Shown here piece after piece: positions 17,039-25,931 of a DNA stretch of 64,000 nt. Source of the DNA: Salinithrix halophila (GTDB lineage Bacteria; Bacillota; Bacilli; Thermoactinomycetales; DSM-45169). Position numbers and translations under genes: made by a program. The notes beneath the pieces are model-generated. The model made no database searches. It was given only the letters and a program-made list of their open reading frames with translations, and was not told where the DNA came from. The DNA lies in contig NZ_JBHSAP010000015.1 in assembly GCF_042650125.1 (NCBI RefSeq), positions 124,001-188,000 on the forward strand. The letters run 5' to 3'. The number at the start of each line of letters is the position of its first letter. Within the stretch, counting starts at the first letter, position 1.

Positions 17039-18286
17039 ATGGAAAAGCTGATGATCAAAGGAGGGCGTCCTCTTCACGGGGAGGTACAGATCAGTGGGGC
17101 GAAAAATAGTGCTGTTGCCCTTATTCCCGCGACATTGCTGGCGGAAGCGCGCACGATGATCGAAAACCTCCCCGCAATCCGTGATGTGGAAATCTATGAA
17201 GAAATCCTCAGGGATCTGGGTGCAGAGGTGGAGAAAAACGGAGATCGTATTACCGTCGATGCCACCCACCTGACCAACCTGCCCATGCCCAATGGCAACG
17301 TCAAAAAACTCCGGGCCTCCTATTACCTGATGGGGGCCCTGTTGGGTCGGTTCGGGGAAGCCTCCATCGGCCTGCCTGGGGGATGTAATTTGGGCCCTCG
17401 CCCCATTGATCAACATATCAAGGGATTTGAAGCCCTCGGAGCCCAGGTCACTCATCGCGACGGGGCTATCCACCTATCTGCCCGCCGTCTGAAGGGAGCC
17501 CGGATCTATCTGGATGTGGTCAGTGTCGGGGCCACGATCAACATCATGTTGGCCGCGGCCCGCGCCGAGGGGCTAACTGTGATCGAAAATGCGGCAAAAG
17601 AGCCAGAGATCATCGATGTGGCCACCTTATTGGCAGCGATGGGTGCTCAGATCAAAGGGGCAGGGACCGATGTGATTCGCATCAGGGGCAAGCGGAATTT
17701 GTCCGGCTGCCGTCATTCGATTATCCCTGACCGGATTGAGGCGGGGACGTATATGATTGCCGCCGCCGCAACGGACGGAGAGGTGACCGTCTCTAACGTG
17801 ATCCCCAAACATATGGAACCGGTTACTGCCAAGTTAAGGGAAATGGGCATTACCGTGGATGAGTCCGACGAAGCGTTGCGGGTGCGGGGAGAGGGACACT
17901 ACAAAGGCATCGATGTCAAGACCCTTCCCTATCCGGGATTCCCGACGGACCTCCAGCAGCCCCTGACCACGCTTCTGACCCGTGCCGAAGGAACGAGTCT
18001 GGTAACGGATAATATCTACGCTTCCCGGTTTAGGCATGTGGACGAGTTATGCCGTATGGGGGCCAATGTCCGCGTTGAGGGGAGGACCGCCATGATTGAG
18101 GGAAGGACGCCGCTTCAGGGTGCGGCTGTGCGTGCCGCCGACCTGCGTGCCGGTGCCGCCTTGGTCGTAGCGGGGCTGATCGCCCAAGACGTGACGGAGA
18201 TTACCGGTGTGGATCATATTGATCGTGGGTACGAAAAACTGGAAGAAAAACTGAAAATGCTTGGCGCGGAACTATGGCGGGAGTAA
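17039..18286 (+). CDS. murA: UDP-N-acetylglucosamine 1-carboxyvinyltransferase (second-type MurA)
   Basis: Transfers enolpyruvate from PEP to UDP-GlcNAc, the first committed step of peptidoglycan synthesis. It has 415 residues, normal for MurA. The N-terminal SGAKNSAVALIPATLLA (Lys of GAKN near residue 20) and the loop GGCNLGPRPIDQHIKGFEALGA (fosfomycin-target Cys about 118) are intact. The position next to tal and rho matches the B. subtilis murAB (murZ) paralogue. ATG 17039 follows GGAAAGGAAGGG; the in-frame GTG at 17018 is less likely. Confidence 0.95.
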   Translation: MEKLMIKGGRPLHGEVQISGAKNSAVALIPATLLAEARTMIENLPAIRDVEIYEEILRDLGAEVEKNGDRITVDATHLTNLPMPNGNVKKLRASYYLMGALLGRFGEASIGLPGGCNLGPRPIDQHIKGFEALGAQVTHRDGAIHLSARRLKGARIYLDVVSVGATINIMLAAARAEGLTVIENAAKEPEIIDVATLLAAMGAQIKGAGTDVIRIRGKRNLSGCRHSIIPDRIEAGTYMIAAAATDGEVTVSNVIPKHMEPVTAKLREMGITVDESDEALRVRGEGHYKGIDVKTLPYPGFPTDLQQPLTTLLTRAEGTSLVTDNIYASRFRHVDELCRMGANVRVEGRTAMIEGRTPLQGAAVRAADLRAGAALVVAGLIAQDVTEITGVDHIDRGYEKLEEKLKMLGAELWRE

Positions 18287-18316
18287 GGCTGTTTTCCTCT
18301 TGTGCGAAAAATCGGT

Positions 18317-18341
18317 GTAACACATAGGAGAAATGTGTTAC
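18317..18341. repeat. Inverted repeat upstream of glpX
   Basis: GTAACACAT (18317-18325) and ATGTGTTAC (18333-18341) form a perfect 9-bp dyad with a seven-base gap, 95 bp before glpX. No T-run follows, so an operator is more likely than a terminator. No known regulator was matched. Confidence 0.5.
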
Positions 18342-18435
18342 CTTATATGGGTAGAATTCATTCCAATTAATGACCCATTAAGCCTGCGGGCCGTATTTGA
18401 ACCGCAAGGGATAACAGAAAAGAGGGGATCCGGTT

Positions 18436-19398
18436 ATGGAAAGAAGTCTGACCATGGAATTGGTGCGTGTGACGGAAGCCGCAGCGGTGGCTTCCGGACG
18501 GTGGATGGGCTTCGGGAAAAAAGAGGAAGCTGACGAAGCGGCCACTTCGGCGATGCGTAAGGTATTTGATACGATCCCGATGAGAGGAACCGTCGTCATC
18601 GGGGAAGGGGAAATGGATGAAGCCCCAATGCTCTATATCGGCGAGCGGCTGGGCCTTGGGTACCTCCCTGAGGTCGATGTGGCTGTCGACCCCTTGGAGG
18701 GAACCAACATCGTGGCAAATGGACTTTGGAATGCCCTTTCTGTCGTCGCTGTTGCCAACCGAGGTCATTTGTTGCATGCACCGGATATGTACATGGACAA
18801 GATTGCCGTCGGCCCCGAAGCCGTCGGTCATATCGATATCGACGCTCCGGTGGCCGACAATCTGAAATCCGTCGCTAAAGCCCTGGGAAAGGATATGAAC
18901 GATCTGGTCGCCGTCATTCTGGATCGCTCGCGTCATGCTCAGCTGATTGAAGATGTTCGCAGCACAGGGGCACGAATTAAATTGATCTCCGACGGCGATG
19001 TGGCAGCCGCTATTAATACGGCTTTCCGCGACACCGGCGTTGACATCCTCCTCGGCTCCGGTGGCGCTCCCGAAGGGGTTTTGGCGGCGGTGGCACTGAA
19101 GTGCCTCGGCGGTGAGATACAGGGGAGGCTGCTCCCGGAAGATGAGGGACAATATATGCGCTGCCAAAAGATGGGTATTTCGGATCCGAAACAGGTGCTT
19201 CATATGCAAGACCTGGTCAAAGGGGATGATGCCATCTTCGCTGCTACCGGAGTAACGGACGGGGAACTGTTGAAAGGCGTCCGCTACAAAGGTACCCAGG
19301 TGTCCACCCATTCTGTGGTGATGCGAGCCAAGACCGGTACCGTCCGTTTTATTGACGGCAAGCACCGACTGGAGAAGAAGCCCAATCTTGTGCTGTAA
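18436..19398 (+). CDS. glpX: Class II fructose-1,6-bisphosphatase
   Basis: GlpX-type phosphatase, 320 residues, hydrolysing fructose-1,6-bisphosphate in gluconeogenesis. The metal and substrate motifs are GEGEMDEAP, DPLEGTN (about residues 78-84), LLGSGGAPEGVLAA and the substrate-contact region ISDGDVAAA. It sits between murA and rho. Together with fbaA and tal it makes this stretch rich in central sugar-phosphate metabolism. The start ATG 18436 has a GAGGGGA ribosome site. Confidence 0.95.
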   Translation: MERSLTMELVRVTEAAAVASGRWMGFGKKEEADEAATSAMRKVFDTIPMRGTVVIGEGEMDEAPMLYIGERLGLGYLPEVDVAVDPLEGTNIVANGLWNALSVVAVANRGHLLHAPDMYMDKIAVGPEAVGHIDIDAPVADNLKSVAKALGKDMNDLVAVILDRSRHAQLIEDVRSTGARIKLISDGDVAAAINTAFRDTGVDILLGSGGAPEGVLAAVALKCLGGEIQGRLLPEDEGQYMRCQKMGISDPKQVLHMQDLVKGDDAIFAATGVTDGELLKGVRYKGTQVSTHSVVMRAKTGTVRFIDGKHRLEKKPNLVL

Positions 19399-19463
19399 GG
19401 GCGGCGGGCTTCCGGGGTGGCGGTAACGAACAATTGGAAAGAAGAGTGTGGTGAAAAAAACCC

Positions 19464-20735
19464 GTGGAGATTACTTTGCAAGACATGGAACATCAACGGT
19501 TAACGGACTTGTACAAATTGGCAAAAGCGTATCAGATTCCTTATTACGGTCAAATGAAAAAGCGGGAATTGATTTTCGCCATTTTGAAGGCGAAGGCGGA
19601 GAAAGCAGGTCTTTTGTTCATGGAGGGAGTCCTTGATATCTTGCCTGAAGGCTACGGTTTTTTGCGACCGATCAACTACCTTCCGTCTTCAGAGGATATC
19701 TACATCTCCGCTTCACAAATTCGCCGCTTTGACCTTCGTTCTGGAGATCTGGTTTCCGGAAAAGTTCGCCCCCCCAAGGAAAACGAGCGGTATTTTGGGC
19801 TTCTCCACGTGGAAGCAGTTAACGGAGAAGATCCCAATGCCGCTGCGGAGCGGTTACATTTCCCCGCTTTAACTCCTCTTTATCCTCAGAAAAAGCTTTC
19901 CCTGGAGACAGAACCGAATCGGTTATCGACCCGGATCATGGATTTAATCGCCCCGGTGGGTCTTGGCCAGCGGGGGTTGATTGTCGCACAGCCCAAGGCG
20001 GGTAAGACGATGCTTCTTAAAGAGATCGCCAATAGCATTACCGCCAACCACCCGGATATCGACCTGTTTGTCCTTCTTATCGACGAGCGACCCGAAGAAG
20101 TGACAGACATGCAACGCTCCGTCAAAGGGGAAGTGGTAAGCTCCACCTTTGACGAGATGCCGGAAAACCACATTAAAGTGGCGGAACTCGTTCTGGAACG
20201 AGCCCAACGGCTGGTCGAACATAAACGGGATGTCGTGATTCTCATGGATTCGATCACCCGGCTTGCACGGGCATACAACCTGGTGATTCCTCCATCCGGG
20301 CGCACGCTGTCCGGAGGGATCGACCCCGCAGCTTTTCACCGGCCGAAACGCTTTTTCGGCGCCGCCCGCAACATCGAAGAAGGTGGCAGTCTCACCATTC
20401 TGGCGACGGCTCTAGTAGATACGGGTTCTCGTATGGATGATGTCATTTATGAGGAATTCAAAGGGACTGGCAATCTGGAGTTGCATTTGGATCGGCGTCT
20501 CTCCGAACGGCGCATCTTTCCTGCCATCGACATCAGACGTTCCGGCACGCGACGGGAGGAGCTTCTTCTCACTCAAGAAGAGCTGGATAAATTATGGACC
20601 CTCCGCAAAGCGATGTCCGACGGACAAGAACACACGGAAGGAATTTTACGCAAACTCGCCCAGACCCGAACCAATGAGGAGTTCCTCGCCACGCTGGAGG
20701 CTTCTAATCAACCCCGCCGAACGTCTACCGCTTGA
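19464..20735 (+). CDS. rho: Transcription termination factor Rho
   Basis: Hexameric RNA helicase of 423 residues. The N-terminal RNA-binding region begins LTDLYKLAKAYQIPYYGQMKK, and the primary RNA site contains EGYGFLR. Walker A is QPKAGKTM (about 176), Walker B VVILMDSITRLARAYN, with RSGTRREELLL near the C-terminus. The translation start is uncertain: GTG 19464 is used, but TTG 19476 with GGAGA just upstream gives a slightly shorter N-terminus. rho-rpmE-tdk order is conserved in Bacilli; here a LysM peptidase gene is inserted between rho and rpmE. Confidence 0.95.
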   Translation: MEITLQDMEHQRLTDLYKLAKAYQIPYYGQMKKRELIFAILKAKAEKAGLLFMEGVLDILPEGYGFLRPINYLPSSEDIYISASQIRRFDLRSGDLVSGKVRPPKENERYFGLLHVEAVNGEDPNAAAERLHFPALTPLYPQKKLSLETEPNRLSTRIMDLIAPVGLGQRGLIVAQPKAGKTMLLKEIANSITANHPDIDLFVLLIDERPEEVTDMQRSVKGEVVSSTFDEMPENHIKVAELVLERAQRLVEHKRDVVILMDSITRLARAYNLVIPPSGRTLSGGIDPAAFHRPKRFFGAARNIEEGGSLTILATALVDTGSRMDDVIYEEFKGTGNLELHLDRRLSERRIFPAIDIRRSGTRREELLLTQEELDKLWTLRKAMSDGQEHTEGILRKLAQTRTNEEFLATLEASNQPRRTSTA

Positions 20736-20829
20736 TCCTTCCTTTCTTTCATAATTCCCGATAGCCTTGCATAGGATGGAGTTGGATGCCGGATATTTTC
20801 GGCCCGAATCTGTTCCGTGAGGTGGTGTG

Positions 20830-21831
20830 ATGCCGAAGAAGAGGACGGTGGTCGCCTCATCCCTCTCCCTGTGTACAGCTTCGCTATTCATGGGAGGAGA
20901 GGCGCAGGCCGCCTATACCGGCGAATGGAACCAGACAAAAACTCCGGATTGGGAAAAAGAACAGGTAGCCCGGGAAGGATTTGTTCAATACCTCAACCCT
21001 ATCTCCTCTGTTACCCAAGGGAATCTGGCTGTTAAAACGAAAAAAAAGCCTCTTTTATATGAGGTGAAAAAAGGAGACACCCTGTACGGGATCGGTCGGA
21101 GATATGGAGTGAAAGGATCTACCATCGCAAAGTACAATCGGATTCAAAATCCCGCTTTTCTTCCTATCGGTCAGAAACTAAAAATCCCTGTCGAGTTAAA
21201 GCGAATCCGGGTGAAGGAGAGACAGACCCTTTATTCCATTGCCCGGAAACACAAAGTAACGGTGGCCTCTCTCAAACAGGTCAATCCTGACCTACAGTTG
21301 ACCGGTGCTCTCTATGTCGGTCAAGTGTTGATTGTTCCACGCTCCTTTGAGCCTGAGGCTTCCCATCCGGAAACAGGGCCTTCGCGACAGGGAAATCCGG
21401 GGAAGGGGGGAATTCGCCTTGCTTCCTCTTCTCGTGGAACCAAAACGGAAGTGCGAAGCTCCTCCTTCCGCTGGCCAGCCAGGGGTCAGATTACCAGCAA
21501 CTATGGTTGGCGCAATGGGAAAATGCATACGGGAATCGACATTTGGAACAATCGTCGCGAGCAGAACGTTATCAAGGCATCCCTGGGAGGAACAGTGGTC
21601 AAGGCCGGTTATTCAGGTAGTTACGGGAACCTAGTCGTGATCGACCATGGTGACGGCTGGTCCACCTATTATGCTCATCTGAGCCGAATCAGCGTTGCTA
21701 AAGGGCAAAATGTGAACCGGGGCGGGGCCCTCGGCAACATGGGGACAACCGGCAACTCCACCGGGGTCCACCTTCACTTTGAGGTACGGCGCCACGATCG
21801 ACCGCTCCATCCGCTCACCGTTTTGCCGTAG
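20830..21831 (+). CDS. Secreted LysM-M23 peptidoglycan endopeptidase
   Basis: Exported cell-wall hydrolase of 333 residues. The N-terminal signal peptide runs to about GEAQA-AY (near residue 28). Two LysM domains follow: YEVKKGDTLYGIGRRYGVKG through LKIPVE (about 78-120), and IRVKERQTLYSIARKHKVTV through LIVPRS (about 123-168). After a low-complexity linker comes an M23 domain with Zn ligands in HTGID and HLHFEV. ATG 20830 is chosen because GAGGTGG sits just before it. The protein should cut peptide bridges in peptidoglycan; a role in growth or sporulation is not decided by the sequence. Confidence 0.92.
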   Translation: MPKKRTVVASSLSLCTASLFMGGEAQAAYTGEWNQTKTPDWEKEQVAREGFVQYLNPISSVTQGNLAVKTKKKPLLYEVKKGDTLYGIGRRYGVKGSTIAKYNRIQNPAFLPIGQKLKIPVELKRIRVKERQTLYSIARKHKVTVASLKQVNPDLQLTGALYVGQVLIVPRSFEPEASHPETGPSRQGNPGKGGIRLASSSRGTKTEVRSSSFRWPARGQITSNYGWRNGKMHTGIDIWNNRREQNVIKASLGGTVVKAGYSGSYGNLVVIDHGDGWSTYYAHLSRISVAKGQNVNRGGALGNMGTTGNSTGVHLHFEVRRHDRPLHPLTVLP

Positions 21832-21906
21832 TCGGCATCAAGGCCTTTTCCTCATTTATCGAATCAAGGACAGGACAATAGAGCTGGAAACGTCCCTCCT
21901 TTCCCC

Positions 21907-21935
21907 TTGCACCATTTTTTATAACATGCTATACT
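21907..21935 (+). promoter_or_regulatory. Sigma-A promoter of rpmE
   Basis: TTGCAC (21907-21912), 17-bp spacer, TATACT (21930-21935), about 60 bp before rpmE. Confidence 0.75.
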
Positions 21936-21994
21936 TATCGAGTGTTTGCATTGAACGTGCAAAAGTCTGGATCCCGGAAAAGAGGTGAGAATCG

Positions 21995-22192
21995 ATGAAA
22001 GCAGCGATTCATCCTGAATACAAAAAAACGACGGTCACCTGCGCCTGCGGCAACACCTTTGAAACGGGTTCCACGAAAGAAAACCTGCGCGTGGATATCT
22101 GCTCCGCATGCCATCCCTTCTATACTGGCAAACAGAAGCGGGCCAGCGCGGGCGGACGCGTGGATCGGTTCAAAAAGAAATACAACATGTAA
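21995..22192 (+). CDS. rpmE: 50S ribosomal protein L31, zinc-binding type
   Basis: A 65-residue L31. The zinc-ligand cysteines are present in TCACGNTF (CxC) and CSACHPF (CxxC), so this is the zinc-containing C+ paralogue, not the zinc-independent YtiA type. AAAAGAGGTGAG precedes ATG 21995. A very strong terminator follows. Confidence 0.96.
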   Translation: MKAAIHPEYKKTTVTCACGNTFETGSTKENLRVDICSACHPFYTGKQKRASAGGRVDRFKKKYNM

Positions 22193-22215
22193 TCACCATA
22201 GATCACGTTTAAGGA

Positions 22216-22253
22216 GGATCAGGCAAGCGGCAACCGCTTGCCTGATCCCCTTT
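22216..22253 (+). terminator. Strong terminator after rpmE
   Basis: A perfect 15-bp stem, GGATCAGGCAAGCGG (22216-22230) with its complement (22234-22248), and a CAA loop, followed by CCTTTT. The tdk start lies only 26 bases downstream. Confidence 0.85.
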
Positions 22254-22279
22254 TGGATACATATAGGGGAGGGACTGGC

Positions 22280-22888
22280 ATGAACCCGATTGCCAGGGAC
22301 GGGTGGATCGAGGTCATTTGTGGGGGAATGTTCTCGGGGAAGAGTGAAGAACTGATCCGCCGCATACGGCGGGCCCGCATCGCCAGGCAGAATGTAGCCG
22401 TGTTTAAACCCGCTATTGACGACCGATATCGTGCTGACGCCATTGCTTCCCATAGCGGTGTTTATACCGAAGCGATCACGGTGACCCAGGCGACAGATAT
22501 CTTACAGCATTTGACGACAGGGATTGATGTAGTCGCCCTTGATGAGGTGCAGTTTTTCGATGAAACGGTAGTAGAGGTAGCTCAGGCCCTCGCTTACCAG
22601 GGAATGCGCGTCATCTGCGCCGGGCTGGACCAAGACTTTCGTGGCCGCCCATTCGGCCCGACACCCACCCTGCTGGCTATCGCTGAATACGTGACCAAGT
22701 TGCAGGCGATCTGTATCCAGTGCGGGGCTGCGGCAGGTCGTACCCAGCGTTTGATCGACGGAAGGCCGGCTGGAGAGGATGAGCCGGTGATCCAGGTGGG
22801 GGCAGCGGAACAGTACGAAGCTCGGTGCCGTCATTGTCACAAGACAAATCGGAGGGAATCATTTCCGAAGAGTTTTTCACCTTCCTGA
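22280..22888 (+). CDS. tdk: Thymidine kinase
   Basis: Type II thymidine kinase of 202 residues that phosphorylates thymidine in nucleotide salvage. The Walker A is GGMFSGKSEELIRR (about residues 15-28), LDEVQFF is the Walker B region, and GLDQDFRGRPFGP the lid or substrate region. The Zn-binding pairs are CIQC and CRHC. Start ATG 22280 follows GGGGAGGGAC. It follows rpmE as in B. subtilis. Confidence 0.95.
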   Translation: MNPIARDGWIEVICGGMFSGKSEELIRRIRRARIARQNVAVFKPAIDDRYRADAIASHSGVYTEAITVTQATDILQHLTTGIDVVALDEVQFFDETVVEVAQALAYQGMRVICAGLDQDFRGRPFGPTPTLLAIAEYVTKLQAICIQCGAAAGRTQRLIDGRPAGEDEPVIQVGAAEQYEARCRHCHKTNRRESFPKSFSPS

Positions 22889-22918
22889 CGCACACTACTG
22901 TCAGGGAGGTGCTTTTTT
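22878..22918 (+). terminator. Terminator hairpin overlapping tdk stop and next RBS
   Basis: CACCTTCCTGAC (22878-22889) pairs with GTCAGGGAGGTG (22900-22911) through a 12-bp stem with one G-U pair, followed by CTTTTTT. The 5' arm contains the tdk stop codon, and the 3' arm contains GGGAGGTG, the ribosome site of the next gene (ATG 22919). The hairpin can thus both terminate and mask translation. Confidence 0.75.
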
Positions 22919-23410
22919 ATGGCTCGTCGTTGGTTTTTCATCTTCGCCGTTTTCCTCCTCTTCACTTCCGTTGCCTGTGCATCCAATATCGGCTCGGAAA
23001 AACCCGGTCGCACCATGGAACGGGCTAAGGTGGACCGCCATATCGGACGGCGGTACAACACCAACAATTACGACTTCATGCATGATGACGGGCGTTTTGG
23101 TATCCGGAATGCCAGCCCCAACCTGGAGACCAGTGACTGGTCGAGGCCAACGGACACCGATGATAAAACCCGGATTCGGAAATCGGTCCGTCGTATCCAT
23201 GGCGTGAAGGACGCTAGAGTCAGCATTCTGGGCGGGCACGTCGCGATCCTGGTTACCCCGGAACGGAATGTGCCCAGGAAGGATTATGAAGCCTTGCAGG
23301 AACATGTTTTACGGCGCATCAGCTTCGAGATGCCCCGTTATGAAATCCGGGTACGGGTCGGTAGGAGCAGATGGGATCCGATGCAGTATCTTCCCGGAAG
23401 GAATCGATGA
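22919..23410 (+). CDS. Putative YhcN/YlaJ-type sporulation lipoprotein
   Basis: A 163-residue exported protein. The first 20 residues are a hydrophobic signal ending TSVAC, a plausible lipobox with Cys 20. The remainder is polar, with an Asp/Asn-rich stretch and then a domain IRKSVRRIHGVKDARVSILGGHVAILVTP resembling the heavy-metal-associated-like fold of YhcN/YlaJ spore lipoproteins. Assignment to that family is from this pattern only and is moderate. The ribosome site lies inside the terminator-like hairpin upstream. A bidirectional terminator follows. Confidence 0.65.
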   Translation: MARRWFFIFAVFLLFTSVACASNIGSEKPGRTMERAKVDRHIGRRYNTNNYDFMHDDGRFGIRNASPNLETSDWSRPTDTDDKTRIRKSVRRIHGVKDARVSILGGHVAILVTPERNVPRKDYEALQEHVLRRISFEMPRYEIRVRVGRSRWDPMQYLPGRNR

Positions 23411-23442
23411 AAAAGCCTGAGCGGCCAACGCTCAGGCTTTTT
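23410..23442. terminator. Bidirectional terminator
   Basis: AAAAAGCCTGAGCG and CGCTCAGGCTTTTT arms with a five-base loop. The A-run and T-run on either side let it serve both the lipoprotein gene and the converging CPBP gene. Confidence 0.9.
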
Positions 23443-23459
23443 CGTCCGGGTTGTTTCCT

Positions 23460-24494
23460 TTAGGAGGCCCAGGCCGCCAGGATTCCCAGGGTCATATTGT
23501 AGGTGGCGTGTACGATCATCGTCGTCGATGTATTGTGCTTCATGCGTAGCCAGCCAAGGGTAAGCCCTACCATAAAGACGATTGTCGTGGAGAGACTGAG
23601 GCCGTAATTGCTGTGAACGACTGCGAAGAGAAGCGTTGTCAGAAACAGGCCGAGTCGGGGCTGGAGAGCACCGCGGAATATAGCTTCCTCCCCGAGGGCT
23701 GCAGATAGACCCAGCGTCAGGATTCCCCATACCGAGCCGTAAAGGGGCCCCATTAATCCTTCGGTCATCTTCTCCACATTGGGATCAGTGGTGACGCCTA
23801 CTAGTCCGAGCAGATACTGCAGGAGGGTTGCCATCGCCACCAAGCCAAACCCGGCCAAGATCCCAATCCAAACCTGCCGTGTTGTCGGTTTAACCAAACC
23901 CAGTCGATGAAGTGCTGCCTTCAGACTGCGCCGGGAAAGCCAACCGACACCGATGAGAGCTATAAGGAAAAAGGTGATCTGTTGAGCCCACAAAGAGGGC
24001 ATCGGGTTTGTGGTCCTCTGACTCTCGGTTAGTTTGGCAAGGTTCTCCAACCCCAGGGAGAGAAGAAACAACACATAAGCCCAGACCACCATGGACAAGG
24101 CAAGGCTGACTGCATGAACCCTGCTGTCCGGATCGATCGGAAGAAAACGAGAGACCCCTCGCCTGATGGCGGGAATCAGCAGAAGCGGTCCGAAAACGGC
24201 GGGGATGAGAAGGCTCAAGCCGAGCAGGAGCACCTTATCTGCCGCTAGACCAGCTTCCATTTCTGAAATGGGTGTTCCTGGCATAGTTTTTACTAGTATA
24301 CCGCCCAGGATGAATAGAAGTCCGGCCAAAAATAGCAAGAAAAATCCGAGGGAGAGAAGTCCGTATACCGTGATGGTCCACCCTTTACCGCCATGGCCTT
24401 CTTGAGAAAGCCGACGGCTTTCAGCTTGGTTGACCAACCACAAGATCAGAATGAACGGGATAAATTGAATTGCGGTCCAAAACACTTCTGCCAT
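23460..24494 (-). CDS. CPBP-family intramembrane metalloprotease
   Basis: Integral membrane protein of 344 residues with about eight hydrophobic segments. The CPBP/Abi (CAAX protease-like) motifs are in the C-terminal half: EEAIFRGALQPRL (EExxxR, about 267-279) and a later FAVVHSNYG histidine motif. Such proteases act in prenyl-protein processing, stress signalling or bacteriocin self-immunity, and the role here is unknown. It is transcribed against its neighbours and ends at the shared terminator. GAAGGAGATGG-like sequence precedes its ATG on the minus strand. Confidence 0.85.
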   Translation of the reverse strand: MAEVFWTAIQFIPFILILWLVNQAESRRLSQEGHGGKGWTITVYGLLSLGFFLLFLAGLLFILGGILVKTMPGTPISEMEAGLAADKVLLLGLSLLIPAVFGPLLLIPAIRRGVSRFLPIDPDSRVHAVSLALSMVVWAYVLFLLSLGLENLAKLTESQRTTNPMPSLWAQQITFFLIALIGVGWLSRRSLKAALHRLGLVKPTTRQVWIGILAGFGLVAMATLLQYLLGLVGVTTDPNVEKMTEGLMGPLYGSVWGILTLGLSAALGEEAIFRGALQPRLGLFLTTLLFAVVHSNYGLSLSTTIVFMVGLTLGWLRMKHNTSTTMIVHATYNMTLGILAAWAS

Positions 24495-24624
24495 AATCCA
24501 TCTCCTTGCCGCCGGACGCTTCGCCGGCGAGACCGTATAATGGGAAAGAGGCCGCGGCCCCCGTATCTGAGGCTTATGATAACACAGAAAAAGAAATGTG
24601 TCCGTTCTCCCAATGAATGTCGGC

Positions 24625-24654
24625 TTGTTTTCATTTCCCGGGAAATGAAAACAA
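24625..24654. repeat. Perfect 30-bp palindrome before prfA
   Basis: TTGTTTTCATTTCCC (24625-24639) is followed directly by its exact reverse complement (24640-24654). No T-run follows. It lies 17 bp upstream of the prfA -35 box and about 130 bp from the CPBP start, so it could be an operator shared by the divergent genes. Confidence 0.7.
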
Positions 24655-24671
24655 AGAGGAAGGAAGCATTT

Positions 24672-24700
24672 TTGACGCTCTGAATCGGATCCCCTATAAT
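24672..24700 (+). promoter_or_regulatory. Sigma-A promoter of prfA
   Basis: TTGACG (24672-24677), 17-bp spacer, TATAAT (24695-24700), 73 bp before prfA. Near-consensus. Confidence 0.82.
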
Positions 24701-24773
24701 AAATATGTTATCCATTGGAAAAGCGGGGGATGCAGTTGAAAAACCCCATCAGAATGTTTGGGAGTGAAGCGGT

Positions 24774-25841
24774 GTGTTGGAGCGTTTAGAATCCATCCGA
24801 AGCCGGTACGAGGAACTGAACCGCTTGTTGAGTGATCCAGAAGTGATCGCCAACTCGGAAAAACTTCGCAAATACTCCAAAGAGCAGTCGGATTTGGAGC
24901 CGAAATACCAGGCATATTGCAATTACAAAGAGATTGCCGCCCAGCATGCCGATGCCAAATCAATGCTGGAGGAAGAAACGGATCCGGATATGTTGGAAAT
25001 GGTGAAAGGGGAATTGGAAGAGCTTTCCCACCGGAAAACGGCCCTTGAAGAAGAGATCCGTTTGCTTCTCCTTCCTCGAGACCCCAACGACGATAAAAAC
25101 GTGATCGTGGAAATCCGGGGAGCGGCAGGTGGTGAAGAAGCAGCCCTTTTTGCCGCCAACTTGTATCGGATGTACACCCGCTACGGGGAACGCCAGGGGT
25201 GGAAATCTGAGATTCTGGAGGCCAGTACGACGGGTATGGGCGGATTTAAGGAAGTGGTCTTTTCCGTGCAGGGCCAGGGTGCTTATAGCCGGTTGAAATA
25301 TGAAAGCGGGGCCCATCGGGTACAACGGGTTCCCGCCACGGAATCCGGTGGTCGGATCCATACCTCTACTGCCACTGTCGCTGTATTGCCCGAGGCGGAA
25401 GAAGTTGATGTGGAAGTACAGGAGAAAGAGTTGCGTATTGATACTTTTTGCTCCAGCGGACCTGGGGGGCAAAGCGTTAATACGACAAAATCAGCGGTAC
25501 GGATCACTCATTTGCCCACAGGGGTCGTCGTTTCTTGTCAAGATGAGAAGTCCCAGATAAAAAACCGCGAAAAGGCTATGCGGGTACTCCGTGCCCGTCT
25601 GCTTGACCAGAAACAGCGGGAAGAAGCCGCACGCATGGCCGACGCCCGCAAGACCCAGGTGGGAACCGGGGATCGTAGCGAGCGAATCCGCACCTACAAC
25701 TACCCCCAAAGCCGGGTGACTGACCATCGGATCGGGCTTACCCTTCACAAACTGGATCTGGTGCTTGACGGGGACTTGGATGAAATCATCAATGCACTGG
25801 TCCTTGAAGAACAGTCGGAAATCCTGAAAAAAGCGGAATGA
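24774..25841 (+). CDS. prfA: Peptide chain release factor 1
   Basis: RF1 of 355 residues, which ends translation at UAA and UAG. The catalytic GGQ is in SSGPGGQSVNTTKSA (about 228), and the stop-recognition region precedes it. The GTG start at 24774 gives MLERLESIRSRYEELNRLL, as in Bacillus RF1. The downstream prmC gene methylates the GGQ glutamine. Confidence 0.96.
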   Translation: MLERLESIRSRYEELNRLLSDPEVIANSEKLRKYSKEQSDLEPKYQAYCNYKEIAAQHADAKSMLEEETDPDMLEMVKGELEELSHRKTALEEEIRLLLLPRDPNDDKNVIVEIRGAAGGEEAALFAANLYRMYTRYGERQGWKSEILEASTTGMGGFKEVVFSVQGQGAYSRLKYESGAHRVQRVPATESGGRIHTSTATVAVLPEAEEVDVEVQEKELRIDTFCSSGPGGQSVNTTKSAVRITHLPTGVVVSCQDEKSQIKNREKAMRVLRARLLDQKQREEAARMADARKTQVGTGDRSERIRTYNYPQSRVTDHRIGLTLHKLDLVLDGDLDEIINALVLEEQSEILKKAE

Positions 25842-25848
25842 AAATCGG

Positions 25849-25870
25849 CCAGGCTTTTGCCTGGTTTTGT
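25849..25870 (+). terminator. Terminator between prfA and prmC
   Basis: CCAGGC-TTTT-GCCTGG followed by TTTTG. Perhaps leaky, since prfA and prmC are usually linked. Confidence 0.7.
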
Positions 25871-25931
25871 TATGATTTGATCGGTTGCTGGGGATCCACA
25901 TGGGGAAAATAAGGGGGACAGGGGTGACTCA

